Assembly: GCA_013180625.2 (NCBI GenBank)
Contig: SNVD02010473.1
Span: 2,728,001-2,792,000 of the forward strand
Length of the DNA: 64,000 bases
Direction of reading: 5' to 3'
Source of the DNA: Boswellia sacra
Taxonomy: Eukaryota > Streptophyta > Magnoliopsida > Sapindales > Burseraceae
Both the position numbers and the translations under genes were made by a program. Numbering within the stretch: the stretch's first letter is position 1; every line of letters begins with the position of its first letter. Positions 26,214-37,306 of the stretch are shown here, piece after piece. The notes below the pieces were generated by a model. That model was not told the DNA's origin. It saw only the letters and a list, made by a program, of their open reading frames with translations, and did no database searches.

Positions 26214-29077
26214 ATGCTTTTATTCTTTACAATCATAATCTTCATCTTAGTCTCTGTTCCAACATCTGTGTCGGCAAATGCTGAGAGATATCAACACTGC
26301 AGCACCCCCTTCCGCTGTGCAAACATACCGGAAATCGGTTATCCTTTCTGGGGACCTGGTCGGGAAGATTATTGTGGCTACCCTGGATTTGAGTTGCGGT
26401 GCGACGGCGAGGTCCCAGAGATTACCATCAGCGGCAGGGGCTACCGAGTCCTTGACATCAATAACACTTCCTCGATTCTCACTGTTGCTAGACAAGATTA
26501 CTGGGAAAACAGTTGTCCTTCAGACCGTGTTAACGCTACTTTGGATTTCAGCCTTTTTAATTATTCTTCCGGTGCAGAAAATGTAACACTTTATTATGAT
26601 TGTTCGACTCCTTCGAACGATTTCTCTCCGTTGCTTCCATATAGATTCAGTTGCAGCTCAGGTGAAGGAGATGACGATAATTACTATGTTCCCTGGCGCA
26701 AGTTCAACGATTCTTTCTCATCAGCCATTAGGAGTTACTTTTCTAGTACTTGTGCTAACAACGTCATTATTCCTGTGTTGAAATCAACACTTGAGTCCAT
26801 GTTGAGGAATCCATCATCAGTTAATCTGACTGAAGCTCTCGATGATGGTTTTGGGTTGCAATGGGATGCAAATTATACCTTATGTGACCAATGCAAACAG
26901 TCGGATGGAGTGTGCGGATATAACACTAGCACTTCTAAATTCACTTGTTACTGCCCTGATCAACCTTATTCCGACAAATGTCCACCATATCAACCTCCAC
27001 CATCACCAGGTATCTATCTCCTGTAACTGTTTTTGCCTCTCATCAACTAGCTTATTTTAAGGTTTTAGATATTTGTTTCCAAAATATTGTTTGGCTGGTG
27101 TTCGTTTTGGCAGCGTATTCCCAGCTATAGTATATTTGACTTTTAACAACACTTAGAATTCGATGACAGAAGCTCAAATCATCTTTCTGCGTATCCTCAT
27201 ATAGATATGGCGAAATTTTATTGAATAGTACCATAAAGAATTAATTCTTTTGTTGTAGAAGAAAAATATGGGTACCAAATGAAGACTTATTAGTTTCACG
27301 CGCCAACCGGTATCAGACTTTTATTTGTTCAGTCTTTGGAAAATACATTTCCTTTGTTACATCAAAAATGCTAAAAACATAAAGTTAGTTTTCCGTGTTC
27401 CGTATTTTCTTTTTTAACATGTTTCACTTTGATTGTACATAAACTCAAACAGTTTGCTGGGCCCTGAAGAATAACCATGCTGACTAATCCAGTCAAACAA
27501 TCAAATGTAAATTAACTCATGATTACGACGATTAAGGCATGAAATTCAACGCCTATATATCCTCTAATAATAGTGGATATTTGAAGGACGAGTAGATTAA
27601 TTGTACCTGCGTTAATTTAAATTAAATAGGATCCTTTTCTTAACATATTGCTGGTAAAATCTTATTAATTAAAGAATGAAATCATGTTTTGCAAAGGAAT
27701 GAAGGTAGTATAAAGTTTTAACATTCGCCTCTTATTCATAATCTGTCTCTTATTTATTGCCTATAATTGCAGGATCTTCTAAGCCGGAATTGGGAATAAA
27801 GATGGCCATAGGTAGTACATAATCCTCCATAAATTTCTTTTATTTCTTTCATTTGACCCTAAATTCATGGAAAGCATCACTCCATTACCAGTTGGATAAA
27901 TTTGGTGAAGCGGTGAAAAATCTATTGTTTCTGAAACACATACCAACATTGTATTTATTTGAATACAGGCATTTCGGCAGGTCTGGTTGCAATTTTGATA
28001 ATGTCTGCCGTGCATTATAGGTCTAGGATAAAATACTGTTGGAAGAAGCAAGGACGAAATGATGAAGATATTGAGGTTATTATAAGAAATTATGGATTTC
28101 TGGCTCCAAAGCGTTACACTTATTCAGATGTCAAGAAAATGACCAACTCATTCACAGATAAAGTTGGGCAAGGAGGATACGGGGTTGTATATAGGGGAAA
28201 GCTCCCTGATGGTCGTGTTGTGGCAGTAAAAGTCCTGAGCAAGTCTGAGGGGAATGGAGAAGAGTTTATGAATGAAGTTGCTTGCATTAGTAGAACTTCT
28301 CATGTCAATATAGTCACTCTTCTGGGTTTTTGTTATGAGAGAAAGAAAAGAGCTCTAATCTATGAGTTTATGCCCAACGGGTCTCTTGATAAATTTATAT
28401 ATGATCAAGGATCTTCAATCGCAAGTCAACTCCTAGAATGGAAAACACTGAACCAAATTGTGGTTGGTGTTGCTCGAGGACTGGAGTACTTGCATCGTGG
28501 TTGCAACTCTAGGATTGTGCATTTTGATATAAAACCTCAGACCATTCTTTTAGATGAAGATTTCTGTCCAAAAATCGCTGATTTTGGCCTTGCTAAGCTA
28601 TGTAAAAAGAAAGAAAGTGTAATCTCAATGTTGGATGCAAGAGGGACTGTTGGTTATATTGCTCCAGAAGTATTTTGTAGGAACTTTGGAGGGGTTTCTC
28701 ACAAATCCGATGTTTATGGCTTTGGCATGATGGTTCTTGAAATTATTGGGGTAAGAAAGAATATTGCCAGTGGAGTATCCAAAACCAGCAGTGAAGTATA
28801 CTTTCCGGATTGGATTTACAAGAATCTTGAACCAGGAGCTGATCTAAAAGTTCGTGGGATATTAACCGAGGAAGAAGAAAAGATGGCAAGGAAGATGATT
28901 TTAGTGAGTTTGTGGTGCATACAAACTAATCCATCAGATCGACCATCAATGAGTAAGGTTGTTGAGATGCTGGAAGGCAGCCTTGAATCGTTGCAAGTTC
29001 CCCCAAAGCCCTTCCTAGATTCATCCCCAGTAATATCATTTCAACAATCTTCCTCGACATCTGCTTCACTTTCATAG
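26214..29077 (+). CDS. LRK10L-type receptor-like kinase, copy B (open, catalytic-loop Asn changed)
   Basis: Exons 26214-27009, 27773-27811 and 27969-29077 give 647 residues; all junctions are GT-AG and in phase. Order: signal peptide (1-22, MLLFFTIIIFILVSVPTSVS), GUB_WAK domain with Cys pairs and IGYPFWGPG, Cys-rich WAK-associated end (LCDQCKQSDGVCGY), one membrane span (about 276-294), Ser/Thr kinase. Kinase motifs: GQGGYG 345-350, Lys366 in VAVKV, HFDIKP with Asp465, ADFG 482-485, GYIAPEVF. Phe replaces Arg before Asp465, so it is non-RD, as often in immune receptors. The Asn normally five residues after that Asp is Thr470 (KPQT), although copies A, C and E keep Asn. An in-frame upstream ATG (26124) would add a non-signal-like extension. 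Likely a plasma-membrane receptor; the ligand is unknown. Confidence 0.9.
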
Positions 29078-29099
29078 AATTCCCTTGAAACAGAGGTAA

Positions 29100-29180
29100 A
29101 TTGGAATAAAAGATTGCAATGGTTAATTGTAAACAGAGCAATGGTTAATTGTAAACAGAGCAATAGTTTACAATTAATTG
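29100..29180. repeat. Short tandem repeat in the LRK10L-B 3' flank
   Basis: GCAATGGTTAATTGTAAACAGA is repeated twice in tandem, followed by a partly inverted third piece (TTTACAATTAATTGTAAACA). It lies just beyond the stop codon, probably within the 3' UTR. Confidence 0.6.
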
Positions 29181-29349
29181 TAAACATCTTTTTGTGTACT
29201 TGAATTGGAATGGTTTCAAAGCGAACCTTTCCGAGACTTTCACTGCAGTATCTTGATTTTTATGTCATTTCAACATTTCCAGAGCCAGTACATTTGTAGA
29301 TGACTAAGGCAAAGCTGAAATTTTCAATAGCATTTTCAACATATACAAC

Positions 29350-30690
29350 AACGACAATGAATTGGAATGCGCAAAAACTTAGCCGTCCAAATTTAGGTGG
29401 CAGTGTTAATATTACCGCCATCTTGTTTGACAACAACGTTAATGGCATTCAACTCGCTCTTTTTTGTCACACCATGACCGTTTTGCCGTAAAAAAAAAAA
29501 AAAAAAAAAAATCTAAATCCAATATAACATGCAGCAATGGAGAGATAAAATTGCTACCGTCATCGATATTGATGAAAAAGTATTAATTTCCTTCATTTGA
29601 AATTCAAATTAATTTATGACAATTAAAGGATTTTTTTAATTTCTTATTTAAAATTAAGATAGAGTAGGTTTGGTTTCAAGCTTTTAACATAATCACAATA
29701 TTAACCTTTTGTCAGTTAAAATTGACAGACCATTCCAAGGAAAAACTGAAGTTTTATTAGCAATAGTTCCATATATGGGCCAAGGTTGGAAGAGATCTGG
29801 TGTACTGTAAGGTAGGCTGGATCCATATTCAAGATATCTCACCACCAGGCTCCCTCCTAGTTTTACTAGTTGTTGGTAAAATAAATTCTTTTAGTTTGGA
29901 AGTGTACTCTGAGTCAAATCGGACACAGAACACTCCGAACAGGGGAGGACATTATTTCTTTATTTTTAACATTCAATAGGTTAAGGAAATTTTTACCCAA
30001 CTTTGAACTAAAAATAACGTTCTGACTTTTTTGTAAATAACATATGGCCTCCTCGACTTTAACTACATAAATCTTAATGACAAACATGCTGTAAATGACA
30101 TAAAACCAGAGAATCATAGATAGTAGAGAGTTTAACAGAGCAAGGCTGTTTTATACACTTAAACAGACATGAAAAAAATTCAGAAAAGAAAAGTTGTAAA
30201 ATAAAAAAAGGTAAAAAAATTCAGAAAAGAAAAATACAAAAAATAACTATTTTTTTCTTTTAAAAAAAGCCAAATTAGTATATATTTCCACAAAACAATA
30301 AAAGTAATGTATATAAACTAAAGTGATACTATTTACGCCCACTCTTGAATTAAAGAATACACGTTTTTAATATTTTCTTAATTACAAATTTATCCTTAAT
30401 TAAAACTACTTAATAATCAATATTTATATGAAAATTAACCATTTATATTTATATTTTATTTATTTATAAATTTTTTCGCATCCAACATAGTTGAAGCCAT
30501 AAATAACCTAGTTTCAATTGAGAAAAGCTGGAAAATACTAGGAATTTTTTAAGCACTCCATCTTTATTTATTATTTTATATTGGATATGGATGTTTTGCA
30601 GTCTCCATCCAAAATAATGGAGCCCGAAGAGGACGCATATAGTTGAGTGGACTAGTCTCGCTACACAAAAATCAAATTAACACGGAAAAT
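29350..30690. other. AT-rich spacer between LRK10L-B and the C fragments
   Basis: Contains a poly(A) run at about 29490-29511 and long AT-rich stretches, including two GTAAAAxAAATTCAGAAAAGAAAA-like phrases near 30175-30235. No gene or complete transposon was recognised. Confidence 0.55.
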
Positions 30691-30718
30691 AATGGAAGCA
30701 CTTAAACCAAAGTCTTCA

Positions 30719-30790
30719 AGTCAACTAAACGGCCAAAATTTCCAAGTCTTTCTCTTGCTTACTTTGTATCTTCCTGAGATGTGTTAAAAA
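30719..30790 (+). promoter_or_regulatory. Conserved upstream block with W-box, before fragment C1
   Basis: AGTCAACT at 30719 (minus-strand TTGACT, the WRKY W-box core) is followed by the phrase CCAAAATTTCCAAGTCTTTCT. The same order occurs at 31469 and 42093, each time before an LRK10L ectodomain start or fragment. Conservation after duplication could be simple descent; a regulatory role is inference. Confidence 0.5.
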
Positions 30791-30889
30791 TTTTCAAGTC
30801 TTAATTTTCTTCTATTTATTGGCTATCAGAACTGGACTCGATTCATTCATCATTCATCCTCCCTAGACTCTACTTTTCACCAAGAAATT

Positions 30890-31340
30890 ATGAGTTTCCA
30901 GTTTTTCTCCCCGTCGCCTTTCCTTTCTCTTCTATGTTTCATATTCCTTTTCTTTGAAAAGATTGAGTCGTCTTTAAGTAATCCTTTCCTCGAATGTGGT
31001 GTCCCGTTCGAATGTGGGAAATTCATAGCCTACTTTCCGTTCTGGGGAGGCAATAGATCGCCTTCTTGTGGCCATCCCGACCTGAAGCTCGACTGTCGGA
31101 AGGGAGAGCCTTACATAACTATCAAGGATGTAGATTACCTTGTTTTAGCTGTCTCTCCGAAAAGCGAAACTCTCAAGATAGAGAGAGAAGACTACTCAGA
31201 TAAAATCTGTCACCGCCAGTTCCCTGACACTAGTCTCAATTCCATGCTCTTTGATGAGGAAACTGAATATCAGAATATTACACTTATGTTATGATTGCCC
31301 ACAATCATTACCTCCATCTTTTCTTGGCCCCTTCCAGTGC
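30890..31340 (+). pseudogene. LRK10L ectodomain fragment C1
   Basis: Open for 134 codons from ATG 30890. It has a signal peptide (MSFQFFSPSPFLSLLCFIF), then CGVPFECGKFIAYFPFWGG and CGHPDLKLDC of the GUB_WAK domain, up to QNITLML. There a frameshift or small deletion puts the expected LYYDC into another frame (DCPQSLPPSFLG from about 31290). The match fades by about 31400 and no kinase exon follows. It closely resembles the start of copy E. It could still make a short secreted peptide, but the abrupt frameshift points to a gene remnant. Confidence 0.8.
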
Positions 31341-31468
31341 CCCCCCACTAACAGTGGGGTCAGTGCCCTCCCACTCTTTCCTTATATTATCTCTGAGAGC
31401 AAAATTCAACCCACCAAGCCACCGAGGCCCATTAATAAAATCAAATGGGGAGAAAATGAAAGTCCTGA

Positions 31469-31540
31469 AGTCAACGTAACCACCCAAAATTTCCAAGTCT
31501 TTCTCTTACTTTCCTTGAAAGTTCCTAAGATGTGACACAG
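31469..31540 (+). promoter_or_regulatory. Second copy of the W-box promoter block
   Basis: AGTCAACG at 31469, then CCCAAAATTTCCAAGTCTTTCTC, matches 30719-30790 closely. It is followed by the C2 ectodomain fragment rather than an intact start, so this whole upstream-plus-gene stretch was duplicated about 750 bp away. Confidence 0.5.
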
Positions 31541-31554
31541 CTTTTAATTTGAAA

Positions 31555-32118
31555 GTTCCTTTGTGGGGAGGCGATCGACCAGAAATTTGCGGCCATCTTC
31601 TCTTAAAGCTCAATTGTGAGGAGCAGGATAGGATTACTATGGTGATCAAGGATGTACGGTACCATGTTTTAAATATCGACGAAAAAAACCAACTTCTTTA
31701 GATTGCAAGAGACGATTACTTGATGGTAAATATCTGTTCACTTAAACTCCTAAATACCATAATCGATTCTGCACTCTTCTATTATTCTTCCACTAGATAT
31801 GAGATGCTTACATTGCTTTATGGTTGCCTCGTACAACCAAAACCCCACTGCTCTACTGATGAGGTCATTTACGAGAATGCTTCACAAACAAAAGCTATAA
31901 ATCTGAATCCTCACCGATGTAAGATTAATGTTAATACTAGTGTCAATGTCTTGTTTCCTAAAAATTCACTTAGAGAAGCAAAACGGAAACGGTCAACTTT
32001 GGAACTAGTCCTTGGACAGGGATTCGAGTTGAAATGGAAGGTGGACGACTTTGATAGTTGGAAATTTTTAGAATCTGAGGGAGCCTACTGTCCAAATGGG
32101 CAACTCTCGTACACTGAA
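31555..32118 (+). pseudogene. LRK10L ectodomain fragment C2
   Basis: Lacks a signal peptide. It begins within the GUB_WAK core (PLWGGDRPEICGHLLLKLNC), and a TAG interrupts the reading at about 31699-31701 before ARDDY. From 31720 a 139-codon frame carries the middle and C-terminal ectodomain, including VLGQGFELKWKVDDF. The Cys-rich end is degraded (EGAYCPNGQLSY). It is a decayed duplicate with no kinase part of its own. Confidence 0.8.
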
Positions 32119-32245
32119 TGTAACAGCTCAACCCATTAGGGGTATTATCCGCTTTGACTCGAGGGCTTCACGGGTTTAAAACGCATCACTAGGGTTTGGA
32201 GCATGCTTATATATCCAGCATCTCTCCCGTGTTTTGTCGATGTAG
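32119..32245. mobile_element. Diverged TRIM/LTR-like remnant
   Basis: Starts TGTAACAGCTCAACCC and contains TATTATCCGCTTTGACTCGAGGGCTTCACGG-like and CCAGCATCTCTCCCGTGTTTTGTCGATGT phrases. These match the LTRs of the TRIM at 32395-32827 in order. The right end is eroded and no target duplication was found, so it is a related, older solo LTR or fragment. Confidence 0.55.
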
Positions 32246-32394
32246 GTTCAAATCAAGTGTTGAAGTAAACTAGGCTGCTATACTTTGTTTTACCTGGAAA
32301 TAATGAGATTTTTTAGGTTTTCTCCACCTCCCTTTCTCTTTCTCTTCTATGTTTCACATTCGTGGTTCTAGTAATCACTACTCAGTTGTGTTTA

Positions 32395-32827
32395 TGTAAC
32401 ACCTCACCTCTGCCATAAGGTATTGTCCGCTTTGGCGCAATGGGCCTCAACTCTGTCATAAAGTATTGTCCGCTTTGATCCAATGGGCCTCGCCTATACT
32501 ACTCATATACCTAGTATCTCTCCCGTGTCATGCCGATGTGAGATTTGCCTAGGGTGTTACATACACCCCCCCCTTAGGGACTCACCGTCCTCGCTGAGGT
32601 TTGCCCCACCACCGCACAGAGGACAAGCAGAACTGTCCTGATACCATCTTGTAATGCCTCACCTCCGCCGCAAGGTATTATTCGCTTTGGCCCAATAGGC
32701 CTCACGATTTTGTCCTTTCAATGCTGATACATCAAAAGGCATATCACATGTGGGTAAAGAACCGCTACTCATATACCCAGCATCTCTCCTGTATCTTGCT
32801 GATGTGAGATTTGCCTAGGGTGTTACA
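32395..32827 (-). mobile_element. TRIM retrotransposon (terminal-repeat retrotransposon in miniature)
   Basis: Two LTRs of 167 bp (32395-32561) and 178 bp (32650-32827), each running TGTAA...GGTGTTACA, flank only 88 bp of internal DNA. Read on the minus strand, the internal part begins with a primer-binding site TGGTATCAG (32638-32646), complementary to the 3' end of initiator tRNA-Met. It ends with polypurine tract AAGGGGGGGG (32566-32575) beside the other LTR. A perfect 5-bp target duplication GTTTA flanks it (32390-32394, 32828-32832). It cannot code for protein, so it must have used enzymes of other elements. It sits in the ectodomain exon of LRK10L-C. Confidence 0.92.
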
Positions 32828-33557
32828 GTTTAAGTATTCCTGACAACTACCAAGCTTGCAGTAAGCAAGTCAGCTGCAGGAATATCACAGCCAGGTATCC
32901 TTTTTTGGGGAGGCGATCGACAAGTACTCTGTGGCTATCCTCACTTAAGGCTTGATTGTGAGCAAGATGTTACTACAATGGTGATCAGTGATTTTGAAAT
33001 ACCATGTTTTGGATATCATCGAGGAAGCGCGAGATGTCACGATTGCAAGACAAGACTACTCGGATGGAATGATTTGTCCAACTAAATTGCTTAACACCAC
33101 CATCAATTCAGACCTTTTCGATTTGTCAACTGGGTACGAGATAATTACATTACTTAATGGTTTACGAACTCCTCTAGAATTTGTACTTGCGTTACAAAAG
33201 AGGTCACTTATACTAATGGCTTCATAGACACAGGAGTTACAGGTCCTCGGCCATATTTCAATGTTAGTGTCAATATTCCGGTTGTTAAAACTTTACTTTC
33301 AGAAGCAAAAGGGGATCTGTCGGTTTTGAAACAAGCCTTCCAGCAAGGATTTGAGTTGAAATGGAAGGTGGGTGGATTTGAATTATGTGAAAAGTGTATA
33401 GAATCTCATGGAAGCTGTGGTTTTGATATTATCTCGATGCAAACCATTTGCAACTGCCCAAATGGACAAGTTAACTTGACCACACCATGTTCCACTACTT
33501 CTATCTCGTCACCAGCCCCGAGTCCAATACATCCTCTAGCTTCACCTGGCATGCACT

Positions 33558-34556
33558 CAGGGCCGGCCCAAAGGTTTTTGAGGCCGAAGACGATATTTAT
33601 AAACGAGGTTTTTTATATTTAATTAAAATAATTATAAATTTAATTTAAAAAATATAAATTTTATCTAAAATCAATTTTTTTATCTTTTAAGATGTAAAAT
33701 TATTAATCAAATCTTTATATTCAAGTTTTTCTAATATTTATTTTTTAATAGACAATAAAGCTAATTTATTTAATCTTTATTATAGCATAATTGGTCTTAG
33801 ATATGATTTTATCAATTTGTACTAAATCATTTGCAACAAAAACACTATATTTTATCAAAATCTTTTGAATATACCAACAATTTTCTATTATGTATTTTTT
33901 CATTTGATAATTTTTTTAGTATAATGTGTAGGAGGGAAATGTTTAGAATTTTCGTCTTTTGTAAAAATTATATTATTTTCTTTAATGGGCATTTTTCTGT
34001 TAATAAATTTCTTATTTTATTATCAACATTTCTCCATCTACCAGAATCATATATATTATTTGAATTAGATATTTCATTAAGATTTTGAATTTCTTCATTT
34101 GTTTCATTTTTCTCAATATTTTTTTTATCATTTTCTTGATTAGAAAGAGTGGTATTACATATTTGATTATCATTATCTTCTACAATATCACTTTCTTTAA
34201 TGTAATCTTGCTCAATTATTAAATTTTTACTGGCATTATTTTCATTTGATTTTAACAAAATCATCAAGAGTTCCTTTTTGAGATTCAACTAATTTTTCTA
34301 ATTAGATAGGGACATAATAATTAATATCTTTTAGATTGGGTCTAAATATGTGAGATGATTTTGATTGTATGGGTCTTTTAATTATATTAAATTTTTAAAA
34401 TAATTTTAAATTACTCAAAACTAATTATCTGAGGCCTTTTAAATATTTTATAATTTTAAAATAAAATAAAATTAGTCAAAAAAAGTTTGTACGGGGCCTC
34501 CAAAATTTTGGGGCCTTAGGCGGTTGCCCCATCCGCTAAGGGTTGAGCCGCCGCTG
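33558..34556 (-). mobile_element. Internally deleted hAT-type DNA transposon (about 1 kb)
   Basis: Left end CAGGGCCGGCCC and right end GAGCCGCCGCTG form imperfect terminal inverted repeats typical of plant hAT elements. Just inside are matching GAGGCC and GGGGCC(TCC/TTA)-type subterminal phrases. The interior is AT-rich. A minus-strand frame at 33968-34288 ends NIYDSGRWRNVDNKIRNLLTEKCP, which resembles the N-terminal TTF-zinc-finger region of hAT transposases. The catalytic part is missing, so it is nonautonomous. No convincing 8-bp target duplication was found (CATGCACT left, TATCAAAC right). It lies in the first intron of LRK10L-C. Confidence 0.75.
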
Positions 34557-36289
34557 TATCAAACGAGGTTAGTAAACCAACCAATTAAATAACTGAACTC
34601 TATTTTGGGCTTTACATTAATCTTGCTTGCATTTTGACGCATATTTTTGCTAAAGTCTCGTTGTCCAAGGAAATAAATCATATTTGGCATTGAAATATGG
34701 CTGATATTTATTATATAACTAGTCTCTCCCGTTCATTACAGGATCTTCTTAGCTGGATTTGGGGAAAAAAGTTGCCATAGGTAGTATATAATCTTCGAAT
34801 GATTTCTTCTAGTTCTTTCTTTGACCATAACATTTTATGGCAAACATCTCTGCTGTATGAGTTGGACCTTTGGTGAAGTGGCTGAATGCATATCAAAATT
34901 GTTTTTTCAAATGCAGGCGTTTCGGCGGGTCCGGGTTCGATTTTTATAATGTCTGTGGTGTTCTAAGGGTATAAGAAAGAATTCTTGTCAGACAAAACAG
35001 TGGAAGTTGACAAGGAAATGGAAGCTTGGGAGAAACAAAGTTGTAATAATGAAGATATTGAGGCAGTCATAAATAATCATGGAATATTTTTAGCTCCAAA
35101 GCGCTACAATTATTCAGATGTCAACAAAATGACTAACTCATTCACAGAAAAAATAGGACAAGGATGATACGGGGTTGTATACAAGGGAAAGCTATTTGAT
35201 GGTCGTATTGTGGCAGTGAAAGTCCTGAGCCAGTCTGAGGGGAATGGAGAAGAGTTTATGAACGAAGTTGCCTGCATCAGTAGGACTTCTCATATCAATA
35301 TAGTTACTCTTTTGGGTTTCTGTTATGAGAGAACTACGAGAGGTTTAATCTATGAATTTATGCCTAATGGGTCTCTTGATAATTTGTATCTAATCAAGGA
35401 TCTTCAGAAGCAAGTCAAAACCTGGGATGGAAAACACTGGACCAAATTGTGGTTGGTGTTGCTCGAGGACTAGAGTACTTGCATCGTGGTTGTAATACTA
35501 GAATTGTGCATTTTGACATAAAACCTAACAACATTCTTTTAGATGAAGACTTTTGTCCGAAAATTGCTGATTTTGGGCTTGCTAAACTATGTAAAAAGAA
35601 AGAAAGTATAATCTCAATGCTGGATGCAAGAGGGACTATTGGTTATATTGCTCCAGAAGTACTTTTCAGGAACTTCGGAGGAGTTTCTCACAAATCCGAT
35701 GTTTATTGGTTTGTTATGATGGCTCTTGAAATGGTTGGAGTAAGAAATAATACTGCTAGTGGAGTATCTTGCACCAGCAGTGAAATGTACTTTCCAGATT
35801 GGATTTACATGAAAATTCAGCCAGGAAAGAATCTAGCAATTTATGGGATTGTAACTGAGAACGAAGTGATAGCAAGGAAGATGATTTTAGTGAGTTTGTG
35901 GTGCATACAAACTAATCCACCAGATCGTCCATCAATGACTAAGGTTGTTGAGATGCTGGAAGGTAGCCTTGAATACTTGCAAGTGCCCCCAAAGCCCTCT
36001 CTGTATTCCTCCCCAGGAATATCATTCCAACAATCTTTCTTGACGTCTTCTTCACTCTCACAGAATCTTCTTGATGAAACAAACGTGAATTCGGAATAAG
36101 ACATTCGCAACTGTGTTTCCACATGGTTTGTTTAACCATGCAAGAAATTAAGTAGATAATGTTAGACTTCGTCCTGTGTACTTGAATATGAATGGTTCAA
36201 AGTTAATATTTCCGAGACTATATTGCAGTATTTTTATTTTTCGGTGAATTCAATGATTTCAACATTTGCAGCGGCAACAGGGGCAGACC

Positions 36290-37290
36290 CAGAAATTTTT
36301 TATGACCTAGGCCTAAGTTAATTATTTTTCTTAACAAAGATTAAATGTTGAAAAAACTTTGTGATAAATTCTAACTTATAAGATGTGTTGTTTTTTTTTT
36401 ATATTTATAATTATCATGTGCCTATATTTAATGTTTTAGAACTCATATATTTTATCAAACACAATTGATTCAAGTCAACACTAATAATATTAAAAATAAA
36501 AACATTTTTCTTAAAAGTTATTTGCGCAAGCATTAAAACTCAAGTTTGTTCTTTTATTAGCAGAATGAATATAATTTTTAATTAAAAATAAAATAATGAT
36601 AAAAAATTGAACTCCTTTTAATGTTAACAAGTATTTAAGCATTAATTGTTAGATCAAATTTATTTAATAATTTTAAAAATTAAAATGTAAGTGAAATTAA
36701 CAATTTTTATTCCATAACAAATGATTAACAATTTTTAGTACCTATTATTACATTAAATTTGGGAGAAATATAATATATCTCATTTGTTAAGTATTTTTAT
36801 TTTATTTAATAAAATGAATGATTATAATATTTGTGTTTATTTTATTTAATCATATTTAGAAGCTAACAAATAATTCATTTGAATCAACTGTCATTCAAAC
36901 AAATAATTCATTTGAATCAACTGTCATTCAAATTACTTATTTTTGCTCAACTCACTATATCTTCTATGTAGATTCAACTTCAATACAATAATTCTGAAGG
37001 ATTTCTTTTAAAGTTCAGATTCAGTTCGATTATGTGGCAACATCTAGTCAACATAAAAACTTCTGCCTCTGTAGTTATGCCGCAGGATCATTGTCCAATT
37101 ACCATAATAAAGAAAAAAAACCATTCTTCAGTAAACCAAGGAATATTTCCGTAGGTAATATGTTGATCTAGCAACTTGATTTTCTTTATATTGGAAATAC
37201 CAATTACCAAATATCAAAACTTTGGAAGTGATGATTGCAAGCTAGGACACTGATTTCAGCATTTTTATTCTCATTCACATTGGCTTAACC
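36290..37290. other. AT-rich spacer with possible transposon remnant
   Basis: 36289-36320 reads CAGGGGCAGACCCAGAAATT, similar to ends of plant hAT-like elements, but no matching right end was seen. A 32-bp unit (AAATAATTCATTTGAATCAAC...) is tandemly duplicated at about 36867-36930. It replaces the ectodomain exon expected upstream of copy D. No gene is recognised. Confidence 0.45.
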
Positions 37291-37306
37291 CTATCTTTGA
37301 CTATAG

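Larger units (their letters stand above)
32303..36099 (+). pseudogene. LRK10L receptor kinase copy C, multiply disrupted
   Basis: A start-like ATG at 32303 opens a hydrophobic leader that soon goes out of frame. A TRIM interrupts at 32395-32827. The GUB_WAK core resumes (PFFWGGDRQVLCGYPHLRLDC) with frame changes, and the Cys-rich end reads LCEKCIESHGSCGFD. The first intron, which may use a GC donor (GCATGC near 33549), holds a hAT element. The small second exon lies near 34742-34778. The membrane-span exon from 34917 has TAA at 34964-34966. GQG*YGVVY has TGA at 35165-35167. A 1-base deletion near 35384 shifts SLDNF. From 35449 a 216-codon frame carries [23 protein letters not shown] and the C-terminus. 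At least four independent lesions make it nonfunctional. Confidence 0.9.

Noticed and set aside
36289..36320. CAGGGGCAGACCCAG as a hAT end
   Set aside because: No matching inverted end or 8-bp duplication was found nearby, so no element could be delimited.
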